Source of the DNA: an uncultured Pelagibacteraceae bacterium
GTDB lineage: Bacteria > Pseudomonadota > Alphaproteobacteria > Pelagibacterales > Pelagibacteraceae
Direction: 5' to 3'
Length of the DNA: 26,916 bases
Assembly (NCBI GenBank): GCA_902630915.1
Contig: CACOWD010000008.1
Location: 1 to 26,916 of the forward strand
The position numbers and the translations under genes were made by a program. A model generated the notes under the pieces. It did no database searches and was not told the origin of the DNA. It saw only the letters and a program-made list of their open reading frames with translations. Below are positions 26,716 to 26,916 of the stretch, in pieces; positions within the stretch are counted from its first letter, which is position 1; each line of letters starts with the position of its first letter.

Positions 26716-26916
26716 ATGATTTTAACCTGTAATTCGTGTAACAAAAAATTTGTGGTACCAGATAGCGCTATTACTTCATCTGGCAGAATGGTTCAATGTG
26801 GTTCATGTGGTAATAAGTGGAAACAATTTCCATCAATAGTGAGCAAAAAAACCGTTTCTTTAGTCAAAACTCAACCTAAACCAATTAAAACGCAAAAAAC
26901 TAAAAAAATTAAAAAA
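26716..26916 (+). CDS. MJ0042-type zinc-ribbon protein (partial, 3' end outside window)
   Basis: This is a plus-strand gene running off the right edge, with 67 codons visible from ATG 26716. The N-terminus MILTCNSCNKKFVVPDSAI followed by GRMVQCGSCGNKWKQFP is a zinc-ribbon of the MJ0042 family. Ligands are C5, C8, C28 and C31, with the usual W shortly after the last cysteine. After residue 40 it becomes a Lys/Pro/Thr-rich linker (TQPKPIKTQKTKK). In alphaproteobacterial relatives such proteins often continue into a single membrane helix and a periplasmic part, and many lie beside ftsE/ftsX; neither can be seen here. It is divergent from the tRNA pair and is the only plus-strand gene of the window. 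Exact function is unknown. Confidence 0.85.
   Translation, partial: MILTCNSCNKKFVVPDSAITSSGRMVQCGSCGNKWKQFPSIVSKKTVSLVKTQPKPIKTQKTKKIKK

Noticed and set aside
1..26916. Search for mobile elements, CRISPR arrays, defence or toxin systems
   Set aside because: No transposase, integrase, spaced direct repeats, attachment-like duplication or unfamiliar gene cluster was seen. Apart from the DUF1467 protein and the zinc-ribbon protein, every gene has a known role.

Overview
The window is a compact, very AT-rich stretch of chromosome (roughly 30% G+C by eye). It carries housekeeping genes that almost all read on the minus strand with next to no space between them. The protein families, the small intergenic distances and the gene order (nuo operon, birA, coaX, rnj, DUF1467, proS, lolC, lolD, dnaE, then rpsB, tsf, frr, uppS) point to an alphaproteobacterium with a streamlined genome. 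The best guess is a member of the Pelagibacterales (SAR11, 'Candidatus Pelagibacter'-like). This is an inference from composition and synteny; no 16S gene is present.

Layout, read in the direction of transcription (high to low coordinates). At the right edge a plus-strand gene for an N-terminal zinc-ribbon (MJ0042-type) protein begins and runs off the window. Divergent from it are tRNA-Val(TAC) and tRNA-Asp(GTC), behind a plausible promoter. A 164-base spacer (26290-26453) follows, with a Fur-box-like palindrome and a small leader hairpin. Then comes an unbroken 23.7-kb run of 22 genes: nuoA-nuoN (all 14 subunits of respiratory complex I in canonical order), birA, coaX, rnj (RNase J), a DUF1467 membrane protein, proS, lolC/lolF, lolD and dnaE. 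No gap in this run exceeds 4 bases and many genes overlap by 1-17 bases, so translational coupling and a very long transcription unit are likely.

The only sizeable break is the 117 bases between dnaE and rpsB. It is locally GC-rich and folds into helices plus a possible pseudoknot over the rpsB ribosome-binding region. This fits the S2-leader candidate regulatory RNA class reported from Pelagibacter. Downstream are rpsB, tsf, frr and the first 77 codons of uppS, which is cut by the left edge.

Together the genes cover NADH:quinone electron transfer and proton pumping, cofactor attachment and synthesis (biotin ligase, pantothenate kinase), RNA decay, prolyl-tRNA charging, lipoprotein export, replication, and translation initiation, elongation and recycling. 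I see no mobile element, CRISPR array, defence system or clear sign of horizontal transfer. The items worth a second look are regulatory and reductive: the Fur-like site before an iron-rich operon, the rpsB leader, the absence of pyrH between tsf and frr, a BirA that stops at the end of its catalytic domain, a duplicated tsf start region, and the absence of a gene between rnj and DUF1467.
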